Assembly (NCBI RefSeq): GCF_007655135.1
Contig: NC_045128.1
Span: 7,068,001-7,132,000 of the forward strand
Length of the DNA: 64,000 nucleotides
From: Punica granatum
Lineage: Eukaryota; Streptophyta; Magnoliopsida; Myrtales; Lythraceae
Direction: 5' to 3'
The first letter of the stretch is position 1. The number at the start of each line of letters is the position of its first letter. Shown piece after piece: positions 25,088-37,202 of this stretch. The position numbers and the translations under genes are program-made. Under the pieces are notes generated by a model that did not search any database, was not told the DNA's origin, and saw nothing but the letters and a program-made list of their open reading frames with translations.

Positions 25088-26280
25088 CAAATGATATTCA
25101 CACAAACAAGCAAGACCATTACATGTCGACCCCTTTCTCAATTAAAGAAAATTCCCCTCACATGGCTAATTAAATTTGACACCAACGCAATCCTATATCC
25201 ACTTGGAAAAGCCCTGCCGACTTTTACAACCGACTCATCGGATCACCGATGACCATTGTCCATGCAATCCCATGTTGTCACATAGGACGATGACATCTGG
25301 GCCGGCTCAATTCCGTGTGGCAGTCATCCATTGGGCAGCTGCCAATCGCGTGCTGGTTTAGGAAGAAGAATGATTTGACTTTTCTTTTGGCCACGTTTTA
25401 CATCATCAATCAATGCCATAGACAAAGATAAATTATCTCCACCGAAAGAAAAAAAGATAATCAATTACAATAACGCATGGATAAATAACATATAAAGGCC
25501 TATAGTCAGAAGTATAGTAGATAACAATACAGTAAGGATAACAATAATAACAACGAATATTAATAAACATGGTCCGGTGGTTATATGACACAACTTTCTT
25601 GGTGATGATTCAAATTTGAGGCACTGTGACACTTCATGAGATTAAAATCATACCATGCACATGGTCTGTGTGCCGGATTTAAGTGTTTCGTGGGTTTGCA
25701 GAGTGTTTACATGGATTAACTGGGATTAATGGCGCCGATCATTCATAGGCCCCAATTAGGGAAAAAAAAAAACAATAATAATGACAAGAAAGACACCTTC
25801 CATTCAAAACACGTCCCTTACTCTGTGTCATGGCTTCAAACCAACTGGTCATCCTCCATTCCATGCAAGGGACAACCGTTAGACTTCTTCCAAACCTTCC
25901 ATGAAAAAAGAAGACCACATGATCAAAACAAAAACATTAATAATAAAAAAAATATTGGACTGATATAACCTCTCTTTTTCTCTTTCAAGGGGCCAAGAGG
26001 AAGAAGAAGAAATATCAAAGGTGGGAATCGGAGGGAGAGAGAGAGAGAGAACAATCACGCAGTAACATTCTTATGGCCGCAGCTGCGACGAAGAAGCTGC
26101 ACGAGTTGAGCCTCGGCCCGGATTCCGTCTTCTTATATCCCTTCTTCTTTGGCCTTGACTCGAATCGCTCTGATTATAAGGAACATCTCCAAGGCGTCTA
26201 AAACTTCTCGTAATCCACAACGAGGACACCCGTAACGACAACAACAACGAAGGACAAGTCGTTAGCTTTTGAGGTTTCCG
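25088..26280. promoter_or_regulatory. Upstream region and 5' leader of the CIPK gene
   Basis: No gene seen. It ends in a purine-rich leader: (GA)n at about 26034-26050, close upstream of the ATG at 26281, as often found in plant 5' UTRs. No clear TATA box was identified, so the transcription start is not assigned. Confidence 0.4.
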
Positions 26281-29160
26281 ATGGGGCACCGAAGCAACAA
26301 CATAGGGAAGTACCAGTTCCTTCGGACGATCGGTGGCGGCACGTTTGCTAAGGTGAAGCTGGCCGTGGACAGCACAAACAACCAGTATGTCGCGATTAAG
26401 GTCATTGATAAGCACATGGTCATGCAGAGCAATCTCAAAAGCCAGGTCCGGTGACTAATTGAATCACACTCCGTATCTTCGTTTTCACAGCTTCGTGTGT
26501 TTCTTTCTGTTTGCTTGATGATTTTTTTCCAGTTTTCCATGCTTCTGGGAAACGACGACGGGCAGCCACAATTGAGCTCTAGTTTCATGGAAAACTTTCC
26601 TTGTTTCTGGAAGTACGATAATGAATGAATAGGAAACTTACATTGAGCTGAGCTTGTGCGAAGAATTCGGAAAACGAAAACAATGCTTTTCTGCAGTGGC
26701 AGAGTTTGTTCTTTGGGATTTCTTTTATGTTTGGGAAGTGAAAAACGACGGAACTGCATTTCAGGTGCAACGAGAGATTAAGACAATGAGGCTTCTGCAT
26801 CATCCGAACATCATTCGGATACACGAGGTAACTAATAAGCTCATATGCAACTGCTTCCGACAAATTCGGGAACTCAAGAAGGCTTAATCGTATACTGTTT
26901 TCCTAAGTTTGAACCTATTTATATGGCTGCAGGTTATCGGAACAAAAACGAAGATTTACATAGTTATGGACTATGTGTCGGGAGGGCAGCTGACGGACAA
27001 GCTGGTAAAAACTTCAGGCTCGGTCGTCCCAGAAAGGAGAACTTGAATTCTGTTTTTGATAATTTCTTGCACATGTCATAATCCTTAGCTCATTTGATGA
27101 TCAGTCTTATGAGAAGAAACTGAACGAATATGAGGCAAGGAAGCTGTTCCAGCAATTGGTTGATGCAGTGGATCATTGCCATAACAAAGGAGTCTATCAT
27201 AGAGACCTTAAGGTAGGTTGCAACCGACTTTCTTCGATCGGTTTCATTAACTAATTCTCTTCATGGAGTTAAAAAGCAAACGAATAGTAACCGGTTTCTT
27301 TTCGTGTTTTTGGGTTCTTTTGCAGCCCGAAAACTTGCTTTTGGATAACAAGGGGAACGTCAAGGTCTCGGATTTTGGACTAAGTGCTTTGCGGAAGGTA
27401 TTTGCAGGCTTGTGACACACTCGTTGTAGTTTCCGAATCATCTTTACTATGAAATCTGTCTAATAGTTGAATCATTTTAACAGCGAGGAGAACTGCTGTC
27501 GACGGCTTGTGGCTCCCCATGCTATGTTGCACCTGAGGTAAGAGTAGTACTCTTTCCTCGGTATGAACTTTTGAAACACCACTGAAGTTACGGCAATTCA
27601 GTTGTTCGGGAAAATGTTTGGAGAGAAAATAGAGCTGTAAACTATTGGGGGGATGAATCATGTAATTATGTCGGACAAGATTAGTTTGTCGAAGAACAAA
27701 GTTTAGTTTTATCAATCAAGTACTGATGATTTGGCCTTTTGTATGAACAGCTACTGACCAACAGAGGATACGACGGGGCAGCAGCAGATATCTGGTCTTG
27801 CGGGGTAATCCTGTTCGAGATGCTTTCTGGCACTTTACCTTTCGATGATCGCAACCTCATCAACTTATACAAGAAGGTAACCTTCTAATGTTCATCCGTC
27901 GAGCTGAAGGTGTAACTTTCCATGGCACGTAAAGGAAACAGATTACTAAGTAAACTGTTTGCTTTATTTCTGAATGCAGATCTACAAGGCAGAATACAAA
28001 TTCCCGACATGGTTCACAGAGAGTCAGAAGCGCATAATATCGAGAATTCTTGACCCAAATCCTAAAACGGTATGTGTCATATTGATTTCATTTGTACGCT
28101 TAATCTATGAGACAGAGTAACATGTGAGCTCTTGATTTGCAGAGGATAACAGCTCCGGAGATCGGCGAGGATGCTTGGTTTCAGATCGATTATGAGCCTG
28201 CTTACGGCTATGAGTGTGACGGGAAAGACTGTGCCGATGAAGTTCGTGACGCTTTTGAGTCAGTCGAGGTGAAATATATCAGCAAAATCCGGACTTTACA
28301 TAGATAAAATAGAAAGTCATGAAGAAGGAAGCGGTCCAACTATGACTGAATATAAATCAATTTTGAACAGGAAGCAGAAGCAGAGCAGAGCATCCCTAAG
28401 TCGTCGAGTTTCATCAATGCGTTCCAATTGATTGCGATGTCCCACGACCTCGACTTGTCTGGCCTATTCGAAGAGCAGGCAAGTCCTCTGCAAGTAACTG
28501 AGGTTTGAAATTCCAAAGTACGTCTTAAGTTTCAACTTATTCACGGGTTTGATTTCTGCTGGCAGGACGAAGTCAAGGAGAAAGTTATGCTCGTCTCAGA
28601 CAACACACTCGGTGACACCATGACGAAGATCCAAACAGCAGCAGCAGACGTGAACCTGTCGGTTGATCGTTGTAACAACAAGGTGCGTGAAACCTTGCAA
28701 AATACTATATAATTTCTTGGTCTCCTTAAGCTATTATCCTCTTACCGATCAACTTTCTGCATAAATTCCAGTTGAAGATGCACCCGTCTCTGAAAATGAC
28801 CAGGTGTTCTCGATCGTATTTCAGCTTATCGGCAGAGGTAAAAAGATCTACCAGCAATCACTGAAATTTTTAAAAGCGTGTATTGGAGACTTAAATCTCA
28901 CGATATCTTTTGACAATATCAGGTGATTGAAGTTGCTCCGTTGCACTGTGTGATAGAAATATCCAAATCTGCAGGGGAGCTAGGCGAGTATAAAGAGGTA
29001 TCTGAGGATTTTTAATATATCGAACTCCCTTTTATACGCTGATCACGAGTCTGGGAATCTAGTCGGCTGACAATATACCTTCACGAATCAGTTCTGCAGG
29101 AGCTTATCGAACCTACTGAAGGACGACTCAGGTGTTGCATCGCCAGCGCAAGAGTGTTAA
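26281..29160 (+). CDS. CIPK21: CBL-interacting protein kinase, CIPK21-like
   Basis: SnRK3-type Ser/Thr kinase that is activated by calcium-loaded CBL sensors and acts in abiotic-stress ion signalling. Fourteen exons: 26281-26445, 26765-26827, 26933-27004, 27105-27212, 27326-27397, 27484-27537, 27751-27876, 27980-28069, 28143-28268, 28371-28478, 28566-28682, 28772-28837, 28923-28997, 29092-29160. They give 436 residues, the usual CIPK length. All introns are phase 0. Kinase landmarks: Gly loop GGGTFAKV (18-25), Lys40 in VAIK, HRDLKPEN (132-139), DFG (152-154), activation segment ending APE. Then the CBL-binding NAF motif (NAFQLI, 308-313) and the PP2C-binding region around [13 protein letters not shown]. 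Intron richness and the [14 protein letters not shown] and DLSGLFEE phrases place it with CIPK21; orthology is inferred. Intron 10 appears to use a GC donor (CAG|GCAAGT); a GT donor 15 bases downstream would add ASPLQ in frame. The start ATG lies just before the conserved [11 protein letters not shown]. Confidence 0.93.
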
Positions 29161-30035
29161 AAGCATTTGAACCGTATATGCTTCTGAAGTGTCTCCCCAT
29201 TGAGATTCTTCAGCAGACGATAGTGATAATGATGATAAGTTCACCGAAGTAAACAGGATCAAGAACTTCAAAGTTACAGACCAATAGAAGGAGTAAGCCG
29301 AACTCCGAGATGTTTCAACTTATTTACCAGCCTGCACTATGAAGATCGCGGCGGTTAAGTCACGAAAACCAGTCCGATTGTTTTCCTTTTTCACTTGTTA
29401 TTTGGTGTGTGAAAATTTACTTCTCTTTTCGCATTTCTGTAAAGGCAAGGAAATACAGAAACTCCGTTTTATTGCTCGAGTGAGAAAGAGAGGATAATTA
29501 TCTTAAGTTGGTTTGTTGTACTTGTGGACATTCCATGTTGAATTGAAGATACGGTATGCCGAGGTTGTAAATACGAGCAGTTTTGTCATAAGCTTCGGCG
29601 GCAAGTCTAAACATGAAATTTTTTTATCGACGGTACCATTAACACATTCTTTGTATGTACCATAAAATCTATTGATCGAATGAGCATTGCCTCTACTTCT
29701 ACGGATTTAATAACTCTTCCGGTGATCCAACCCCGTAACCGTAACCATCATCGGGTTTCAGGAAGTGATTTCTCGGGGAACCGTAACGAACGGAAATCGG
29801 ACTGCCACGGCATCTTCCGTCATCTACGCTTTCAATTTTTAGGGAAAAACCCCAAAACTTTCGTAATTTTGAAAATAAACCCAAACTTCAAAATTGTGAG
29901 TTTCGTGAAAAAATTTCAAAAATGGCGCCATCGGTAATTTCAGAAGGCTGCGGCGGAAATGGTGCCATGAACAGAAGCAAGAGAAGCAGAGAAGAAGCAG
30001 AGCGTTCCTGAAGGCTTCGGATTCTCAATACAGAG
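29161..30035. other. CIPK 3' flank and upstream region of the next gene
   Basis: Holds the kinase 3' UTR and the leader of the gene starting at 30036. No separate gene or convincing promoter element seen. Confidence 0.5.
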
Positions 30036-32946
30036 ATGAAATCCGATGATCGGGGGATCAGATTCAGGGCGTTCGGGCAGCGATCGATCGTCTCGTCGTC
30101 GGAGTCCTCTCCATCTTCCGCCCTGTAAGAGTAACCCTACTTCATCTTCCGATTTCTGAGCTAATTTTCTGGTTCGGGTCACAAATTGTTGGTTTTTTGG
30201 TTCGTGAATTAGGGCAAAGGGTTCCGGTGGCAGCTCACGGATTTCGTTGTCGGCGTTCCTCAATCGGAAACTGCCGAAGACTTCTGTGCCTGCTGGGACG
30301 GTTCAGGTGCTTGCTTCTGATAATTCTGTTTGCTTGCTGAGAATGTTCAAGCAAAAAAAGGATGAACCTTTAGGGGAAGTTCGATACTTTTTGAGTCCAC
30401 ACTGAGCTAGCTAACCCATTCGACGATATGTTTATTCCCGAATCTCGAAATCCTGTCTCTGTGCAGGTTGTACTGATTTGTTGGGTCTGAGAATGATAGC
30501 AGACCTCTCTTCCCATGGATTAGAGAATATAGCAGAGTGATATGGAGTAGTAGAATTCATATGGTAGAATAATTTCAATTGCATCTGCTATCATGGAAAT
30601 AAAAGCATGATCTATTGGCCTCCTCTTTCGGGTTTTACCTAGTCAGGAATCTGATCGAGTTACATTTTTTATTTTTTCATTTTTTCCTCACTGCGATGAG
30701 TAGTGCAAGTTCAGTCGCAAGTTCATGTTTTTTAATGAGAGGTTCTGTTTTTTGACAGACCAAGTCAAGGCCCTTCTCAACACTAGTGGAACCAAGAGGT
30801 CGTGTTTTGCCCCAAGACGAGCAGGGTGGGGATAAGGATGGAGTGAACAAAGAGAAGCGGAGTATTGATAAAGTAATCTTCCAGCAGTTCAAGCTTAGCG
30901 ATAAAGAAAAGGAAGATTGTGCAGTTTCGTGTAGGTTGGACGAAGGTGGAAATTTCCAAGTTGAAGAGGAAGTGCAGGAGTCAAGGAAGCGGAAAAATCC
31001 TTTTCAAGGTGGGCTTTTGTCCTAACACTATTTGTTGTGCTATATCGCTTTTTCCTGGTGGGTCATCATAACAACCAAGTGAGTTAATCCGAAATTGCAG
31101 TTTCTTAGACAGGGGTTCTGTCAATAATGTAATTAAAGCTTCAAGCATAAACAGTTAGCAGATAATGGAATATGAAGTCATTGCTATTTCCCATTCAAAT
31201 AAGCTGAAACTGGGATGTCATGTCAGTTGTTTGAAGTTATTTTAAGTGGATGAAGTTGTAGACAATCCTTGACGTCTTCAACTATAATGACCATACTTGC
31301 TGCTAGTTGTTTGTGTTAATAAGTAGAGCATTTTGACCATTGCAAAATATTAAAAATTCTCAATTGAGAAACTTTAAGTTCTCACTGAAGGGCCTAAATG
31401 CTTTCTTTTCCTGGATCAGTTGAAGGTTCTTTTTCCCTCCTCTATCTCCATTTTGTTCATTAATTAGGATTTTGTAAATGGCATTTGGCGGTCTTAGTGC
31501 TAGTCCTTATCGAAGTTTGTTGGGCAGGAAATTATAGATGTGCTCTTTATTCTGTCAACTATGCGGGAAACAAGGTAATGAGTTGGGTGGAATTTGATAG
31601 AGCATTGCATCAGCAAGTAATGAGCGTGAATTTATTGCGTGCTAAATAGTAGAATAACGGGATATGCCCACTAATTTCAGATGTTTGCATTCTACATCTT
31701 ACTTGTCCGTCTTATAGCTTATGAAGAAGGTGTTTTTATAGGCCTAAAAATTATGCTATAATTACAAAAGATAAGCTTTGTGGATTATATGTCTATAACT
31801 CATTTTAGTAATTGATGAGTCATACACCGGATATATATGGATACTCAGTTATACGTAGATACTTATTTGTTATACAGCTGAAATGGCAAGCCTTTAGTGA
31901 GTTATGGGAATCCTCTTGCCTGTCTCCTTCAAGAGTAAATAAGCATCTCAAGAAGATGAAGCATATAGGCTTGATTTACAGACGTTTCGGGTATAAGAAA
32001 TTTACCTGCTGATTCAGTAGCATCAGATGATTGGTCTATATATGTGCACGATACCGTGTCAAGTTTATTTTAAAAATGTTTCTATTCTCTTGTTATTAAT
32101 CAGATTTTGGCTCTGCCATGCAATTATATGTACTGCTTACATGTTCCTGCACTACCATTTTGGAGTAATTGGATTTTTAATTAATCTGTTTGGTGAGCAA
32201 CTCCTAGCAATCTTCCTCTTTGATAGTACTGTGAGAAACTTCAAAACCTGAGTCTGATTCTCATATTTATGCCATATCGAATGTAAAGGCATAAAGCAAA
32301 TTCTTTGAGTTCTCCCCGGAGATCTCCAGAACCTTGCCCTCACATTACGAACAAACCATTAGCATCAGCTAATCATCAAATTAAAACCTTCCGTTTCAAT
32401 TACAAAGATATTAATACTTATTCCACTCGTTTTTCATTGCTTCAGCAATCCATTGTTCTCTATTAATATTATAGTCTTTGTTCCACTCGCTAACAAACTG
32501 TGGTCAGTTGAGCTGCAAGGTGGACATCATTCCGGTAAGCATGTCGTCATTCTAGGAAAGGGCCCAGAGCCAAAGCCAAGAGGAAGGACAGAAAGCTTCA
32601 TTAGAAACACGAAGCCAAGGACCGAATATAATCATTGTAAGTATGCAGAAAACTGTATTCATCTAAACGTTGTTCTGGATGTCTCTGTGCTTTCACCGAA
32701 TTCTGCCATTGCTAACATACATTTTGATGAACTTAAGTGAAGCTCGTTGCATATGAAAGGATTGAGTTATGGTTGGTTTATCTGTCCCTTTTGATCATTG
32801 TTATTGTTATTTCTCTGATGGCAGATGAAAACGGCAGTGGCTTTTGGGACTCAAGCATGCTGGGCATTGACAATGATGAAGTAGGGTTCAGTGAGATATG
32901 GGAAGGCGTGGGCTCCACGACCTTGGGCGGAATTGAATGGCACTAA
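30036..32946 (+). CDS. Unrecognised five-exon gene, 211-residue protein
   Basis: I do not recognise the family. Exons 30036-30124, 30213-30306, 30759-31008, 32556-32636 and 32825-32946 join with matching phases (2, 0, 1, 1) into 212 codons with a TAA stop. All four introns are GT-AG. The N-terminus is basic and serine-rich (MKSDDRGIRFRAFGQRSIVS, then SSSESSPSSALAKGSGG). The middle is charged and probably disordered (KEKRSIDKVIFQQFKLSDKE; VEEEVQESRKRKNPFQG). The C-terminus is compact and aromatic (KPRGRTESFIRNTKPRTEYN, then ENGSGFWDSSMLGIDNDEVG and GVGSTTLGGIEWH), the part most likely to be conserved. No signal peptide or membrane segment. Start chosen as the first ATG in frame with exon 2. 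Intron 3 is long (1547 bp). The exon chain is inferred from frame and splice sites alone. Confidence 0.75.
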
Positions 32947-33433
32947 TATTGAGGGATTCTATCCTGAACTTGGCCTTTGTAGATTGGTAGATCATAGCTC
33001 TAGTCTTTATGGGAGTCGAGTGCGTTCGTCGATATCCAGACATAATCCGATATCTCTTGATCAGGTCTCGGCAAGATGGCTCGTCTGTACATTTTGAGTC
33101 TAGCCTAGATTGTTCTGAAGTGAAGCCATCTGTAATATGGTCCTGCTAAACCTCTAACTTGTGTCGCCTAAACCGTTTGATATCAGACGATTCTGATAAT
33201 GATATCGAATTAAGCGTTGAAAGGAATACTTTCTTTGGGTCACGTGCTCGCTGCTGCGGCTTCTGATTATGTACAAATTTATTACGGGACTACAGGATAT
33301 GGCCGAGAGATTTGTGGGATTTCCATGTATCATATTGTATTTATTATGAGCCTTATTAGTCATTGTATTTTAGGGAACAATGTAACTTTACCTTTTTCTT
33401 TCTTTTACTTGGCCTATATGTATCATACAGTAT
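32947..33433. other. 3' flank of the five-exon gene
   Basis: Probable 3' UTR and spacer up to the CACTA insertion. No other gene seen. Confidence 0.5.
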
Positions 33434-34168
33434 AGTAACTACAATTAAAAGGGCCTATCGCGATATTTTTTGGGACTTTAGGGGACCCATACAAGCGTCG
33501 CCAAAAGTCTCGCGACGTTTACGATAGGCGTCGCCAAAGGCCAATCTATGCCGACCCATAATAGTAGTCGTCACAACCCCTAGTTAGCAGAGGACCACCT
33601 AGGGCGATGTTTGTATGGGTAGCCCTAGACTTGGCTATGACGACGTTTGGTAAATGCCGGGCATGGACTACCTATGCTAACGTCGGCCTCAAGAAACCTA
33701 CGCTGATGTTTAGTAGGCGTTGCCTAACATCAACATGGGACGACCCATGTTTGTGTTGATCTAGAATCACCTTAATGGAGCAACCCGATGCTCAAATGGT
33801 GGGTTTTTTGTCAGCAAGCTGTCCGCCTGTTAATGTGCTTAAAAAAAAAAGAAGCCATCGCCAGTCCACCGTCAACAAGCTGATCGCTTGTTGACCGTGC
33901 CTGGCCATGATTTTTGTTAGCCTATGAACAAGCTAATAGCTTGCTATTAGGTTCAACCGAAAAAAAAAAAAAGGGCTTGCTATTAGGATACTCTCGAGAT
34001 TTATTTTAATCAAATCTAAATAATTAATACAAGTATGCATGTAAACTCAAGAATTACATCACATAATTGTGTCAAAGATTACTATTCCACCATAATTACC
34101 AAATCTAATGTTACAATTCCCGACCAAACTAGGCCAATGTCACAAGATCAATAACACCGGAAATATTA

Positions 34169-34378
34169 TCAATAACAATCCCAACAACTTGAAAATTCGT
34201 CATACTCATACAACATGGCCTTATATATGCCCCCTTGTATGATAAGCTTGAGCAACTTCGCCTCTACTGCATTCTTTCGAACCGCAACCTCCTCTTGCAT
34301 TTGTCTTTGTAGAGCTACTTGTTCTTCTCTAAATTGTTCTTCTCGACGTGCTAGAGCTTTCTCTAAATTGTCCTCCAA
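34169..34378 (-). pseudogene. Coiled-coil C-terminal segment of a CACTA-encoded protein
   Basis: A 69-codon frame with a strongly helical, charged start (ARREEQFREEQVALQRQMQE) and then a short tail. Such Glu/Gln-rich coiled coils are common at the end of CACTA TnpA-like proteins; the assignment rests on composition and position inside the element. Confidence 0.45.
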
Positions 34379-34948
34379 TAGAACAACGTTCGATCAATTA
34401 AGCAAAGGAACAATTCAAGGTGAAACCTCAAAATTCAATGCATAGGAAGAGAGAGGGGAAAAAGAGAGAATCGAAAGGGTGTTCAAGCAGACGGATTCAA
34501 CAAACATGAAATTTTTCTCCAATTACCACCACCAACGTTTGTAATCAACCAAACAAGACCTAATTTTATTGCACTGAAACACTAGCAAGACTTTCTTTGT
34601 GCAAACCTCGCAAAATCAACTCTTCATGTATTGCAGAAAATAAAGCCCGTGAGTTATTACATAATTCTCATAGGTAGCAGCCTTTGATTTCACAATTTTA
34701 TCCACTTCATTCTAACTCTAAGCGAACAAATCGATCAAATTTAATTTTCAAATGATAAACACTGAATCGATAGTTTCCCTCAAACATTAGGTTGGAACCC
34801 ATTGACCAAAATTAGACACCAAATGCGACATTTTGGTTCATTGAGAAAATGAGGCAAATTAATGGCAAGAACATGGCTTGCTCAAATGAATTTTGGTCCC
34901 CTATAGAATCCGTCAAGAAAAGATTGAGCATAGGCATAGCGGCCTTAC

Positions 34949-35220
34949 CCGGGTTGCCTTCTCATCTTGAAGCTTTCACTAGCGAACCCGATCATGACTT
35001 GGCCCTTAACATTAGCATCCTTCACGTACATCTCAAAGTAGTAAATCAGCCGCTTGATGGGAGCAGGCCTGTTCGCTTACACAGCCCCGACATCGTGGCC
35101 GCGTAGGTTCTCGCTGGTGTACTTGACGAAGAGCTTGTCGGTGGAGATGACGAGAAAGCCATCGGAGCTGTTGATCGTGTTCAGCTCAGTGGAAGCTTCC
35201 TCCTCCTCGGCCTCGACCAT
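34949..35220 (-). pseudogene. Captured RanBPM-like SPRY-domain exon fragment
   Basis: On the minus strand, frame from 35220: ELNTINSSDGFLVISTDKLF, VKYTSENLRGHDVGAV, a TAA, then ANRPAPIKRLIYYFEMYVKD and GQVMIGFASESFKMRRQPG. This is the start of the SPRY domain of plant Ran-binding protein M homologues, which share the GHDVG, KRL-YYFE-YVK and FKMRRQPG phrases. After MRRQPG the DNA reads GG|GTAAGG, a good splice donor at the point where the host protein continues WEANS, and intron-like T-rich sequence follows. One in-frame stop (TAA) interrupts the exon. GC content is clearly higher than in the surrounding element. Probably captured as genomic DNA from a host gene. Not expected to make a functional protein. 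Confidence 0.85.
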
Positions 35221-35857
35221 AGTGGAGGAAGCCACAGCGGAGCAGAGCCTCACCTGGTCAATTTCTCTATGAGGAATTGATAGAGGGGACAGTGAGAGAG
35301 CCAGATGAAGAAAAGAACATTTTTAATTTGACTTTTAAAATTTGGCTGGGCGGCAGTGAGAAAGGGGGAACTTTCTCGTCTGGCATTTTAAATTTTTTAA
35401 AAGAACTCAAGACTTTGGGCGACGTTTTTATGGGTCGCCCAAGACTTGTTAACAAGCTGCCAATAAGCTATTAGATTAGTGACTGTTGAAAACTTTGATC
35501 AATTCGCACATTATCAACTAGGTGGCAACAAACTTACAGACATTAAACTTGGTGAAACGAATCCCTCTCACCCAATGGCAACTACTTCCCCACCCAACGT
35601 AAGACTATATATGTTTGCTATATATATGATTTCATTTGACCAATGTCTACTACTAATAGTACAACAAATGAATTTGAGTTTAATTTATAACATACATAAA
35701 TAAAGTGAGAGAGGGAAAGTATAATCAAGTATGGGCGCTCCAACCGAAAAAAAAAAGCACATAAAGTTACCATTGCATATCATCTTTTAAACGAGCTTCT
35801 AATCTTTTAAGCGAGATTTATATACAAATCTCTTGAGGAATTGATCTGCATCCAATC

Positions 35858-36151
35858 TTATCTAAACATGGCTACTCCACATACTTGTACAAACCTCATG
35901 AGATTTGTATACAAACCTCTCAAGGAATTAATGTCAACCCAATCACATCTAAACATGGTTACACAAAAATCACCGTAATAGTCCAAATCGATCATACTTG
36001 CATAACATCTGTAATATGGTTTGCCATCGGCAAGAACCATCACATGACAATTTTGAGCTTTACGAGTCCTATCCTGGCTTATGGTATGGAAGTGGAAATC
36101 ATTTATAATCAAAGCACCAAAAGTAGATATCGCATCATTCGGTTCTTGCAC
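35858..36151 (-). pseudogene. CACTA-associated DUF4216 fragment
   Basis: Open for 97 codons: FGALIINDFHFHTISQDRTR, KAQNCHVMV, then DLDYYGDFCVTMFRCDWVDI. The YYG...L/MF-CDWVD block is the DUF4216 hallmark found after the TNP2 transposase in plant CACTA elements. It joins directly to the TNP2 remnant upstream, so a large internal deletion removed the rest of TNP2 and what lay between. Confidence 0.85.
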
Positions 36152-36189
36152 AAGAGTAATTACTTCACAATTTACTTAGTCGGCAGCCG

Positions 36190-36620
36190 AACGACCTTTG
36201 GCACTCCATCCCAAGAGGTTAGCATATGCTAAGAAATTGTTATTAGTCCAAAAGAGGGAAGCTCGTAAAGTGAAACTCGTAGACATAGAGGCATCAAAAG
36301 CTTCAACTCCAACCTGTAATTGTTTCACCCCTCAATCAACAGCTGTAAGTACATGTCAAAATCATTACCCGGTCTTGATCTCTCGCCATGGGTAACCATT
36401 GATAATATGATAGACGACGATTTGATGCAAACCCATGGTATTAGGTTGTAGGGAATGAGAATAACCGGTCACATACTATGTTTGGTGCTCATAGTCTTGA
36501 ACGGATTGAATCCATCACTCGCTAAACCCAACTGAATATTTCGAAGATTAGTGGCAAAGTTCGAATACCTTTCATCGAAAGCTTTCCAAGCTCTGATGAT
36601 CTTCTTGGCTTGGTAATGGG
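36190..36620 (-). pseudogene. TNP2 transposase fragment
   Basis: Minus-strand reading AWKAFDERYSNFATNLRNIQ, LGLASDGFNPFKTMSTKHSM, a TAG where relatives have Trp, then PVILIPYNL, matching the start of the TNP2-like transposase core. Further on it reads LRASLLWTNNNFLAYANLLG WSAKGR, another TNP2 block. Intervening sequence is short and broken. Catalytic integrity is lost. Confidence 0.8.
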
Positions 36621-36899
36621 AGGTCGGGAGGTTTACTCCGCTTGGATATTAATCATTTAGCTAGTCCAGTAGAATAGTGAAAGATTTTGTGGACCACTTA
36701 TGAAGTGATTTAATAAGGAAGAAACGGAGGAGTAAATGAAATGGTCGAGCAAAACATCATAGTCATTTAATGGAGTTTTTGTTATAGATGTTGTACCTTG
36801 AGTCGTCTTAGTAGATTGAATTTCACGATTGTTATCACCTACAACTCCATGTTCAAGCTCGGTATTATTGTTCATTCCAAGGGCATCCGTAATGAGTTC

Positions 36900-37202
36900 T
36901 CATACATGCAATTGATCGTGTGCAACTGCTTCAGTCATTAGTGAACTTCTTGAAGGCTGCCTTGTTTGAATGAACAGCCTCTCAATTGATTCTTCATGGA
37001 AAACCCAATGCTTGTTATCTTGTAAAAAGTTGTGGTCAAGAATATGATTATATGCAATATCCGATGGATGGATAGACACTTTGTTGCATCGACGACACGA
37101 ACAATAAATCTTCCCATTAAGTGTAGAGTTCTCAACCTTGAATGCAATAAATCTATGGAGATGGTCATAAACGGCCATGTAAACCTTGGATGATCGATCC
37201 AA
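36900..37202 (-). pseudogene. Transposase-associated domain of the CACTA element
   Basis: Starts MDRSSKVYMAVYDHLHRFIA and contains IYCSCRRCNK, then a HILDHNFLQDNKHWVFHEE tail. The MDRSW start, the C-x-C-xx-C cluster and the terminal W-x-x-H-G/E correspond to the Transpos_assoc domain that precedes TNP2 in plant CACTA transposases. The open frame runs 100 codons and ends before the TNP2 remnant. Confidence 0.8.
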
